A stretch of DNA of 64,000 bases from Lunularia cruciata (lineage: Eukaryota > Streptophyta > Marchantiopsida > Lunulariales > Lunulariaceae), in the NCBI GenBank assembly GCA_948567375.1, contig OX419759.1:659303-723302 (forward strand). Reading direction: 5' to 3'. The notes beneath the pieces are model-generated. The model saw nothing but the letters and a program-made list of their open reading frames with translations, did no database searches and had not been told where the DNA came from. The position numbers were made by a program, and so were the translations under genes. Shown here piece by piece: positions 9,701-21,400 of the stretch. Every line of letters starts with the position of its first letter. Position 1 is the first letter of the stretch.

Positions 9701-12700
9701 TGAGTACTAATCATTACTCCATCTTCTAGTAGTAAAAGTTAATGAAAATATTTTAGCTTTTGGACTTTGAAAGTATAAAACAAAGAAAAATGAGTTGTGT
9801 TCAATGGATAATATATACTTCATCCCATTTTAATGATTTTAATCTCATTAGAACTAAGATTAAAGGAGCTTATTTAGAGATTAAATAGACCTATAAAGAA
9901 TGTAAAGTCCATCTTGTCATTATTGAAAGAAATAAAAAGAATCGAACCCGCGCGTAGAGGATCCACAACCACTGAATGGAATCAAGATTGGTATGAATGG
10001 AATAAAGAAATTGTAATATTGTAAAGAAGAAGGACGACCGCGTAGAAAAATGAAGGATGGATATTGTAAATGAATATTGTAAATAAAACTATAAAAGTCC
10101 AGGCTTTTAGGATCTTTTGAGAATTTATCACCTTGTGATCGGGCCTTAAAATTCATTTATGGGGAAGCATTGGTACTTGAGTTGTCCAAAGCATTGCTTT
10201 TACTCTCCATAGAATTTGGAATCATGAAGAAAAAAACATTCCCTTTCACCATCATTTCCATATTAAAGGTTGATTAAGTACGGCTTTGTCTTGTTACCAA
10301 AATTGAAAGAGCTTTTGAACACCTTTAACATTCTTTCGGACTGACCTCCAATGAAGAAGTTGAAAAACTACTAAAAACTACTATTATTTTATTTTTTCAT
10401 AAGTAGCACATACTTCCTAAAAAAATTATTACATAAATTACCACACGTGGATTTTCAAATTCTTGCTCCCAAATACTTCCAAGTGCATAATGAAGGTTAT
10501 GTAAAAGTGGTTTGAATTCAATAAATCTCAAAGTAAAAAGGTGCTACAAAAAAATTTAGTATTTTATTACTGTTTCCTAAAGAATCCAAAATCTTATAGT
10601 GCAAGATAAGAAAGTGTATTTTTACATCACTTCTTCCAAACTTGATTTAAAGTTGTTATGATTGTTTGAAAGTTATCAGTTTAGTATATACTATCTTTGA
10701 GATAGTTCGCAAACCAGATCAAAATAAGATAATTGAGCAAAATATATATATGATATTTGAAATCTGGTGTAATAGAGGTCTAAGAACCTACTAGCAAGAG
10801 GAATATAACAACTCACTGCAAGAGAAAAGCTATAAAAGATAACCTAAATAATGATATTATATGAGAACCATTTTTGGGAAACAAATTTCAAATTTTGATA
10901 ATATTTATCTTTTGAGAAAAATAAACATATCACTCAGAAAATACTCTTCAAAACATTCTTCATATTCATTTTGTGTGAATCTTCCAATTACTAGATGTTA
11001 AGTTGCACTGTCATCTGTAATTCATGAATGACCAAAAAAAAGTAGAGTTTTCCTTACGTTGACTGGCTTGAAATTTTTTTTATTCATAACTAACTATTGG
11101 AAAATGGATGATGTGGCAATAAAGTGTTGAGGAAGCTTTCTTTGTTGCATTGATCCATCAATTAATCAAGGATGCAAATATGTTCATGGGATCTTATTAT
11201 CTTTTTTTATCTAATTATTCTCTTGCATTTATATTGCTTAGTCAAGAATAAATTTAATCATAAGTAGCTGAATTTTATCATATCATTAGTTTTTGCAACA
11301 TCCTTTTATCCTTATAGTTATAATTACAATAAAAAAATAATAAATACCTAATGGCAAGAGTTATGAGTTTGCCATAAGGAACTAAGGATTGCAGCCGAAT
11401 ACCAAGGAAATTTATTTAATCCACAAGATTGAGTAGAAAAATGCATTAAAGAAATTGATTTGGACCTTTAAGCCATGTGCTTTTATGCTCCTTTAGTTTG
11501 TGGATGACTCATTTGAAACAATATGTTCTTTCCTGATATAAGGACAATATCACCAAAGTCACTAAGTAGGTTAAAGGCTTTGATTGTATCTCTTGCTAGA
11601 TTCTCTAATGTTACAACTAATTCAAGAGAGCTAGTTGGAGTTTGAAGGAAAAGTGTGTTGCTTGCTCAACATCTTAGATAATATCAATTGATACTAATTA
11701 AATCTTGTAATTTTTTTTGTTAAATGTATGTTTGGAGCTAGGGGTTTGATATATTAATAATTTAATTAATTTCTTTACCAACATGGGTTGAAATAAATGC
11801 ATAGCTTAAGAGGCTTAATCTAAATATAACAATTAATTGCATCAAATTACAAAGGCAGTAGTTGAATTTCACTTTTATAAATATTTGTGCTAGCAAAGGT
11901 CAAAAGATTGTGTAAAGAGAAATAATTATGATACAAAATTTACTACTAATAATGCATAATGGACTACCTTCATGGAGTTCAAATCCAAAACTATGAAAAA
12001 TACTCAAGTCTCTCTTCCAATAATAGTAGTTCATAATACCCATGAACTAAATCTTTCTTTCATAAAGATTGGCTAATTCCCAAAGGCATTATTATTGAAG
12101 TCCTAAAACTAGGCTTTTTTGAGTTTTGAATTTTGTAGGTTATGATAAAAGCTAAAGTTTTATTTTACTACATAGCATTATTATTATTATGAAAAATCAG
12201 AAATATAACAAACCTTACATATTGCAGGCCATTATATACATGCATGTACACAACTATTTAAGCCATTGAAGTTAATACACACCAACCAAATATGAAAAAT
12301 TAAATAATAAAAATAATGAAGTATTATTTATATACAAACCAGATGGTAAAAGAAACAATTATGTATATTAGTAGAAGAGAGATAAGCTTCTATGTCTACT
12401 TTACTCATCTTACCTTTCATTGGCAACCATATTACTACGCTCTTTCTCTACCTCCTCATCTAGAAGATCTTCTACAGACCTCTCAAGTACACAACCTTAC
12501 TCCAAGGTGTTTATATTTCTTCTAACTCTAAAAATGGTAAAAATACCAAATTTGGTGCATCTCCATCCTAGTAGTTGGGCTCTTCTTGTGCTCTCAATTT
12601 GTCCAAGCAAGGTCTTCAATAAGTTCAAGTAGGATGTAATGTACATGGACAAACAAAGATCTTTCTCCATTGCAATAGGTTGTCTACCAAGTCTAAAAGT

Positions 12701-14022
12701 ATATACTGATATTATTCTTAATCCAAAGCAAAGGTCGACCATTCAATCATTAGGTTTTAAGACATCCTACCAAATGATTGATGCCTTCTAGGATGTTCAT
12801 CAACTTGCCATTAACAAGATACTCTTATAAGTGTAAGCAAGCACCTCAATAACACTAGAACCTCCGTCTTCATAATACTACAAAAGCTAAATAGCTCCAT
12901 GGATATCTTACTATTCTTCTCTTAGAAGTGAACAATCCACATGTTGTGTCCGTTGTTGATATAAGAGCCATCGACATTCTCAAAATTTGACTTGTACTAA
13001 ATACCGCTGGTAACCTCATTCACATAAAGTTGTTGAAGATATCCATCTACTATTGTGAGTTTTGAAACATGATTATACCATAAGCACCTTTAAGGTATCT
13101 TCTCAGTGGCAAGTCACAGTCTACTAGTTGTCATGCATATCATCTTTCAAGTCATACCTAACAGGTATCTGCAATGGCAACAGTCAATCATTCCTTCCTT
13201 TGGAGAAGTCACAAATATTGTTTTTGACTAGCAGCAAATTCTTTAGCATTATCTTTATCAAAGGTACTATATTGAATGTAATTCGAGTCCATCTATGAAA
13301 GTGTAGTTCTAACACCTTTATCCTTGCCATCCAAAATGATCGTTGCACTCTCAGCACCAAAAATATATTTGCTTCGTCCGCTTAATTTTCTTTCCCACCA
13401 CCTCCATGCATCAATGGAATAAATGCTTCTTCATTGTATCCTTTTGCAACAAAATTGATAAAAATTAAACGAGATAAATTATAGAAGGTTAATAAGTAAT
13501 CAATATAGAAGGTTGGGTTACAATAGCTTGCTTTAGCAAAGTCATAATGGATTTGATTGATCCAACACCTTATAAGGAGCCTAGGATTTCTTGCACCTTC
13601 ATACTTACTAAGACCTTAACAAATAACAGAATTCCATCAAGTTTTTTACAAAGATGAACTCTCTTAGCTACAACTAAGTAATGATTGAAATCCAATGACT
13701 TGACAAAAGCAAATTCAATTGATAGTAAACTGCAATAATATTAGCAATGCTCAAATACTTTTACTAACAAATTGTAGGAGTCTCCGCTAGATGAGTTCCA
13801 TGTCTTGTTCCTTGTGTACTCAGTACATATGCTATAATGTTATATAAACGCCAATAAGTGGTCAAACATACACTGATATCATGATCGAATGCACATCTAC
13901 CTCAGTCATGCGCGTAATACACACGAAGAAGGATACAGGAGCGGAGGCAAAACATTCATTTACAAGTCTAGATTACTCATAGACAAGTCATGTTCATTTG
14001 GTCCTACACTCAGAACCATATA
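9701..14022. other. AT-rich gene-free block, decayed and unrecognised
   Basis: Composition changes sharply to AT-rich with many homopolymer runs. The 12.3-13.5 kb part has slightly longer open stretches on both strands, but no domain is identifiable in any frame. It is probably old repeat sequence. It contains the small repeat insert at 10.03 kb. Confidence 0.4.
10016..10070 (-). repeat. 35-bp 5'-truncated short repeat (copy D) with 10-bp flanking duplication
   Basis: The insert 10026-10060 carries GAAGAAGGACGACCGCGTAG and GAAGGATGG, the 3' end of the dispersed repeat in minus sense. It is bounded by identical 10-mers ATATTGTAAA at 10016-10025 and 10061-10070. A third ATATTGTAAA at 10074-10083 means local repetition could also explain the pair. 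The pattern fits 5'-truncated target-primed integration. Confidence 0.6.
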
Positions 14023-14180
14023 TAGTCCTTAGAAATGAGAAGAAGGCGACCGCGTAGAGAAAACAAAGAATGGGAAGACCTCATCAAGCCCTTGTACAAG
14101 GGAGAGACAAAAAAGGTAAAATGGGGCTAAGCCCCAATAGAGTCTATATGAGACGGGAGATAATCCTTAGTCCTTAGAAA
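14023..14180 (-). mobile_element. 132-bp SINE-like retroposon (copy E) with 13-bp target-site duplication
   Basis: The insert 14036-14167 is bounded by identical 13-mers TAGTCCTTAGAAA at 14023-14035 and 14168-14180. It contains the whole short repeat: GAAGGCGACCGCGTAGAG, GGGAAGACCTCATCAAGCC, GTACAAGGGAGAGAC, and a perfect TGGGGC-TAA-GCCCCA inverted repeat at 14122-14136. In minus sense it ends GCGGTCGCCTTCTTC, the same 3' end as copies A and D and the tail units of the LINE. I see no Pol III A/B boxes, so it is probably not tRNA-derived. A non-autonomous or LINE-tail element moved by target-primed reverse transcription fits best. Confidence 0.75.
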
Positions 14181-15417
14181 CGGGATGTATAATCAACCCC
14201 TTTCAAAAACATGTCCTTTTGAGTAACTGTTTCGCTATCATTAAAGTGCATCGTACAGTTATGCAGTAGACCTCCATATCACATATGAGTAGAGAAGATC
14301 AGAGAAATGACTTGAAATCACTGCCCTGCAATCAGACGTGTATCGCATGTGCGTGGAAGGGTGATATATTTTTCCTTTCATCAGCGCGTCACATTAGCAA
14401 TTTCACTTCCAGTTCTACCAGTTACCTGAGTTAGACAAAGTCGGTGGTCGACATGTCAGGCTTGACTTCGAGGCCGTCATGTTTTATTCCATAATATCGG
14501 GCCATTACCAACTTACAGGTACATCTTAGAATAGAAATCTGATGCTCCTCACGACCATCTTGAAAATTGATTCCTTACAAGAGGCTGTGTTTCTATGATG
14601 TCAGCAGTAATCATCGGAGAGTAAGTACTCCTCCACTGCCTGGCTCTTGCTGTAGAGAAACAGGTCAGGGAATTGAACGAGAACACTGACGTAGCAATGT
14701 CTGATGGGCAAGAAGTTCTGGTGACTCGAATTATGGAGGATGTATTCCAAGAGACATTTTCCTTCCAACACTGAGCTAGTCGGACATCGGAATCTAAGTG
14801 CCTGCTTTCCATGATGCCCCCTTAGATGTGGAGCATGTAGTGCATGACCAAATTTGCCAAACGTGACCTTACGAAAACGTCCGACTCCGGTTTGTCAAGG
14901 TAATCTGCGCGCTCACAAGCACATCTATGTGTTGCTGATGATTCCACGATGTTATTCGATCCTACATCACACTTGGGACCAAAATATCCACCCTCAAGTA
15001 CCACCTGCAATGAGGAAAAAAGAAAGTTAGCGAGATACTACACATGAGTTTGTCGCTTGAAAAATAGCTGTTGATGATGTAGCTGAGGATGACGCTAGTA
15101 ACAACATTCAATAAGATTCCACTTACCTGAAGGAAGTAAGATAGGTCGTAAGGAGGGAAGGGCAATATCGAAAGCCATGATGAGCTGCCTCTTTCGTAGG
15201 GACTGCGTCCTACGTGGTTAGAGCGCTTCATTCCAGCAAGCAACGGCGTGAAACTTCTTGGCCTATTCATAACGGCTCCTCCTAATCTGCCATATGTGCC
15301 TTCATTGTTGGAGTAAATATGCATAACTTAGGCAAGTCCCTTGAACAACATCCATGTGATATCAGCCACAAACACACCACGGCTTGGAACTGAATTTACT
15401 CCTGTGTAGCTATGCCC
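14181..15417. other. 3' flank of the coiled-coil gene
   Basis: This lies directly beyond the stop codon at 15418-15420 of the minus-strand gene. Minus-strand open frames at 14.5-15.3 kb have no coiled-coil character or motifs, and are taken as 3' UTR or flank. Confidence 0.4.
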
Positions 15418-18400
15418 TCACGAGAACGTAGAATCATATTCGTCTGGGAAAGAGCTCTTCAAGATAGAAATCTGCCCCTCTTTTTCCATGATCTCTTCCT
15501 CCAGTTGATGTACTCTAGTCCGCATCTCCCCCGCTTCTTTCTCTATCGTCAAAGTTTCTACGCCTTTGAGTTTCATCTCGGTCATAGCAGTTTTAGCTAT
15601 ATTTATTTCTTCCTCCATGCCGCTTAATTTTTCCTCCAACTCCTGGATTATGATCTTCGATTGACGAACTTGATCATCCATGCGGTGCTCTTTATACCGA
15701 GACTTCCTCAAAGACAAAAGCAGCTGTTCCTTTTCTTCTAGGATCACATCTTGTCCTTCAATGGTGGAACCCATGTGGCGAGTCAGCCGCTCCAAAGCAT
15801 CCTCCCTTGCCAGCAACTCACGCTCGGTTTCCTCAAGTTTGGATTTCAGAAACTTACAGCGAAATCGATAAGTTTCTCCGTCTTTCTTTGCCTCCAACAA
15901 CTCTTTTAAGGAAATAGCAGCTTCCATGGCAAGCTCATTAGCTTCATCAGATTTGCCTCTTGAGATCTGCTGTAAGCTCGTAATTTCATCCTTCAGAGCT
16001 TTAACCTGCAACCATGAATAGCTTAGAAGAACAGAGACAACACACAACCTCACATCGTCTCCGGTTCTTACTGACTTGAATTACATAATGAACTCATGTT
16101 GGTTATTGAAAATTGTATGGATCAAGAGAAGACAAGTTTGCTTGGTCTTCAATTGTAACTGCGGCATGATGTTACCAATAGATAAAATAGCAGCGAGGGA
16201 TAAACTCTTCAGAAGCTAGTACTCAAGCACAATTGCTCTCAATGTTAGTAGGGTAGGCGCTTGTATACCTCATCCTCTTTGCTTTGCGCAAATCCAATGA
16301 GCTCCTCGTTTATGTTGACAAGTTCTTCAACACGTTGCTGCTGGTGATTTGCCTCCTTCCTTAGCTCCTGAATAGTCTTCAGAAGCTCGAACTTCTCCAC
16401 AGAAGTTTGATCAGTCTCACTCTGGTAAACTTGCATCCGTCTAGTGAGCTCTTGCATCTGCAAGTCTTTTTCTTGACCTGCTTCCTCTAGACTTAAAACG
16501 AGACTTTGATTGTTCTCAACCTCGAGCTTCAAGATGCTTAACGTGCTCTGTAAACCTGTGACCTGTTGAAAATCAAAGGCGTTCAATACTGCAAGACATC
16601 CACTGATTATACTCGGAAAAGGTACTGGCATATCTTACGCTATATAGATTTCTAAAGCTCGTGCATAATGAAGTCAAGGTCAGAAAGACAATGCTCCACG
16701 ACCAGTGCTGTCAATCATCTGTGAGAAATTGCAGTTTGTCTCGAGTAATGAACATGGTGCTGCGCTCTCAAACTACTATAAAAACTGAAACGTATGATTA
16801 GAAGTACCTCGTCTCTTGCTGCTCTTAGCTGACTTTCAAGGTTGGCTACCAAACCCTTGTACCGTGCACGGAGCTCTCCCAAGCTTGAGTCTGTTGAAGA
16901 CATCTCATCAACAAGCTGAAGATTAATCTGTTGAGCATAAGTGATATTCTTTTCCTTTCTCATCAGCTCTTCAGCGTGATCTTCCATAATTCTGGCCAAG
17001 TGCTTCTCCCCCTCACCTAGCTTCTCTCTGAGTACGCGGTTGGTGTTTATCTCCTCTTCTATCTGTCGTTCGGCAGCTTCTAGGGCTGTTCTAAGTTTTT
17101 CCACCTTGGAAATATCATCGATTGGTCTGACCAGCGTTCCTATTCCGTTGAGATTCTGCACAACCCACGTTATGTTGAGATGGTGCAGGTGCAATTTTGT
17201 ACAGTTGACGGGCATTGATTGCCATCTAGAAGATGTGTTGAAGAGAACAATTGAATGTCATGATACATAAGAACAAGCCAACCACCTTCAAGCAACATAG
17301 ATCCAGACAGAATTCCTAAACAAAAATTTAAAAAAAGAAAGATTCACAGATGCAAAACAGAACACAGTCCGTGAGAGTTCACTGGGGGGAAATTCTGCCA
17401 GTTGTTCTGTATCCACGACCTTCCCTTAGCAACCATTAGTGTAGGAAACTAGAAGTTTCTGATACTGTTTAAGCTTTGCAATTGATATTTTATGTAATTT
17501 AAAGCTCGGAACAAGGTTGACATACCTCACGAGAGTCTGCCTGGAGATCACGACAAAGCTCCCCAAGCTGCTGACTCATTTCTTTCAGCAGATCTACATA
17601 GAAATTCCGCACTTCAAGAGACTGTATTGAATCAGCCTCGTCCGTGTTGAAAGTTTTCAGTCTCCCCTCCTTTTCCCAAAAGATGTTTGAGAGCTTGTGC
17701 ACAGCATCTTTAAGAACTTCCAACTCACCTGTGAAAAGCACACCGTTACGTAAGACATAGACATAGACATAGTTTATGGCAATCAGTCAGGAACGCTTTC
17801 ATCTTCATCAATCAGCGCAGTCATTACTAGCACAATCAAAATAAGGGTCACAGTTTCCACCAGGCTAAAAGAGAACTTGCTAGGAAAGCCAGTTACTTGT
17901 CTCAAAGCTGAGGGGAGGATTTTCTGCCGCAAAATCATTTTCCCTTAATATCTGTGAATGAAAGGCAAACATTTATCCAAAACTAGTAACAGATTACCCC
18001 TTTATGTGAACGCACATTTGGTACATTGTATGCTAGCAAACTAAAAAGTTCACCCCTTCGACAACTTCGTAAAAATATTAAACAAACCTTCATCCGAGCT
18101 AAGCTTGCCAGACATGATATAGTCATTTGCAGAGCCATCTCGACCTGAGTGCAGTATTTTCGAAGATTTCGCAAGGGCAAACTTCTCTCCCTTTGTCCAA
18201 CCATTTATCTCGTTACTCTCATAGCGGTCTTCCGTTGTCCAACAAGTTCTCACGCCATCTTTTTCGCTTCGTACCCAACTTCTGAATGCGAAGACACCGT
18301 TATTGTCCAGATGTTGAACAAGGACGTGAGAAATAAGTCTTCAGGAGTTTAAGGGGGCTCAAGGTTCAGCCATTGGCTTGATCATTGTTGAAATTCCGAA

Positions 18401-21400
18401 AGCTGTGAAAAGTCTACAGATGAGCATAGACAAAGAAAACCAGTCTAATACAAGGGAAATGAACTTGTTCACAGTAACCCAAACTTTGGTTCGACCTACT
18501 CTAACTGGAGCAATTGCGACATATAATGAAGAAAGCTTCAAGATCTACTAGTTATAATTTTGATGGAATTAGCTCAATGAAAGGACATACAGTTTTTCAA
18601 TGTACATCAACGCCATGGTCTTGAAGTTGTCCCATACGGGAGATCAAAGTAAAAGCTAATGCCTTTGTTTTACACACTCATGGAAATGTGTACAAGCTAT
18701 ACGTTTGAAATGCATGAAGCACAGCTATGAGAATTTGGTTATGATATGTTCTCTGATACATAACCGTTTGCAAATGCATACCTGTCATCCAAGACCCTCT
18801 CTTCACAAATGGGTTGTTCATAAGCGTCCTCTCTTTCCACCTTCGATCTTGAGTAGGCCTTCCCCCACTTTTGAGTGAATCGTGTGGTCATAGTTTTCAT
18901 ATTCTTGACATGTGCTTCTATCTTCCGCGATTCCACTTCAACGACAGTTTCCGGAGATAAGAGAACGTTCTCAGAACGTCTAAACCTTAATACCTGTCTC
19001 TCATTCGAGGAATCTTGAAAGCCATGAAGACCATAATCAGAATCTACTGTGACTGCAGGGGGCGTTGGCGGGGTTGCTGGAGATGTTGCAGGAGTTGGCA
19101 ATGGTGGAGTTGGAGGAGAGGAATCCGAAGAATACTGGAAGTTTTCCTGTCACGGTTTGATAACCAGCGTTCAGGGTGAAACCGGAAACGAGAAACAACT
19201 CTTTCTGGACAGACAATCTGGTAAACTAATATGCTATCAAGTATTGCGTGGGAATCTGTGTTTTAATGCCAGACCTGCGTAGCTACGTCCTCTCTAATTT
19301 ACGAAGTGCTGGAGAGCTGACGTGAGCAAACCATCCACATATCAAACAACCCCTCTCCACATAGCGTGTGCACGCAGCATACAGATGATACAAAGAGAAG
19401 CATGCAATATACTGACAACTTCAGGGACCGTAAACATCCCTTATACATCTCTATTCTCTAAGGAGAAAATGGACAATGGTTCGTGTTGCAAATTTTGTCA
19501 ATACAGGGTGGAAAGTTTCACATGAGAGCTGAAGGTCAGAGCCATTGTGCCGCGGGAAGATGTATCATTGTAGATCTGCTTGGGAATCATTGCAGGAGAC
19601 CAGCATCACGCCGTCAAATTAAGCCAATCAGGTGTATGTGCCCTCACGAGCATCAAGGTGTACTATGTCTTACTGATCAAGCAAGCTGCTTCATCTTTAG
19701 TTCATCGCTGTAACTATCGATCTCTCAACTTGTAGTGAATTTGAAGGCGATGTTTCAGGCAAAGCCAATCAAATGAACACAGAGAGCCATTAACTACGTA
19801 AGCTAAGGCAAAAGGAGACAACCTCAACATATTTGAAGTTATATCCAGACTTCAGAGGATGGTACACCTGGGGCTGCACATAGTCCTGCGGGCCCCAATT
19901 TTTGCTTTCTGCTCCCCCAATTGTGAAGGGGCAGAGATGCCCACAAAACCACACTCCAATCAGAAATGGCAAATCGAGGTAGGAGACATGTTTTAACAAT
20001 TTACAAAGACATTACTTTGTCTTAATATCTGCCTACATACTCACAACATGTTAGCCAATCTATACAGTGAAAGCCAGTCTTGCGGATAGAGATCTGAGCA
20101 CTAAGAGTGCAAGGATCCTAAACTGAGTGTGCTTGTTCGGGTCTCTCCTTGAATGCCCACACCCAAGAAGTTTAATACAGAAGCACCACACAGAAAGAAG
20201 GATTGTGACAGACAACAGACAAGACCACAAGGGCTTTGTGGCTTCCGAAATATAAACACTATTTCAACAATATCTTCTCTCCTCTCTTAAGACAGTGCGA
20301 TATTTCAAGCTAAACTTATACTACTTGACGATTCTATTCGCACACATCAGATGAGAGGGGAAAATGACGGTTTCAGATGACAAGATACACCTACCTTGAT
20401 CCTGGTACTGCCATCCTCGCGGTTTCCCCGACTACTAAGCTGATCCTTCAATTCTGCAATGTCAGATTTGAGTTTCTCAATCTCCAGACCATTTGGCTGA
20501 TGCTCCTGAGCCATAGTCACTGCCGTGTCTGCCTGCCTTGAGACAATACCACATGACTCGCTTTCAGCCATTGCCATCCCATGGTCAAATATTGGAGACT
20601 GATACAAAGTATCAAACCCTTCAGGAGAGTCTTCAAACCTCTGTTCTAACCGTATCCAAAGGTGGTCCATCACGTTCATTGCTCTGCCTTGCCCTAAATT
20701 ATCTTGTAACTCCATCTTGTATCTCTCCAACAACTCTAACCTTCTACCCAGCTCGTCCACAGCTTCTTCAGCAACTTTCCATGTCAGCTCATGCTCTTGG
20801 ATGATTTTCCGGAGTTCTGCTTTTGCTGATTTCTTCCATTTGGCAGGGAGTAACATAAGATGACCATCCGAGGCATGTATTTCCTCTTTAATCCTTTTGG
20901 AGCGCCAACTGCCATCGAATTTTGTGTCCAAATTCTCCTCGTGCCAATTCGAACCATGCTGCTCAACTGCATCAAGATCGTCTTCGCCTTCATACACGAC
21001 TTTCTTAGGAGTTCCTTCAGCACTTTTTTTGAAATGCTTCTTGGGTCTCTGTGGCTCACTTTGTTTAAGGCTGTCATTGCTTTCTGTATCCGCATCAGTT
21101 CCTCCAACAAGTTGTTTCTTGGGATTAACTCCCCCATTATGTTGGCAGGAGACAACTCTTTTATTTGGGACGATCTGTCTTGTATCACTTCCGGTCTTCT
21201 GGAATATGGTGTCTGCTTTCTCATGTTCTAACAGACCATGGAGTTCGTCTTGCAAACCTGCCCTCTCACAGCTATAAGACCTCACCGGTTGACCTTCCAA
21301 CATCGCATTATCATCAACGTCTCTATCATGATCTGATCTGTTACATTTTGAGTCTGGGCTGTCACCTTCTACTTCTGTACCTGAATTCAGCCTAGAGCCA

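Noticed and set aside
12316-13450. A reverse-strand copia-like relic in the AT-rich block
   Set aside because: I looked for RT and RNase H motifs in all frames and found none that hold up.
14036-14167. Short repeat E as a TRIM or other LTR-type element
   Set aside because: There are no paired terminal direct repeats, and the 13-bp flanking duplication is too long for LTR integration. It fits target-primed insertion.
18050-18253. The alternative frame with YESNEINGWTKGEKFALAKS as an exon of the coiled-coil gene
   Set aside because: It reads plausibly, but its phase does not fit the next exon (a stop follows). The frame used, from 18190, fits both neighbours.
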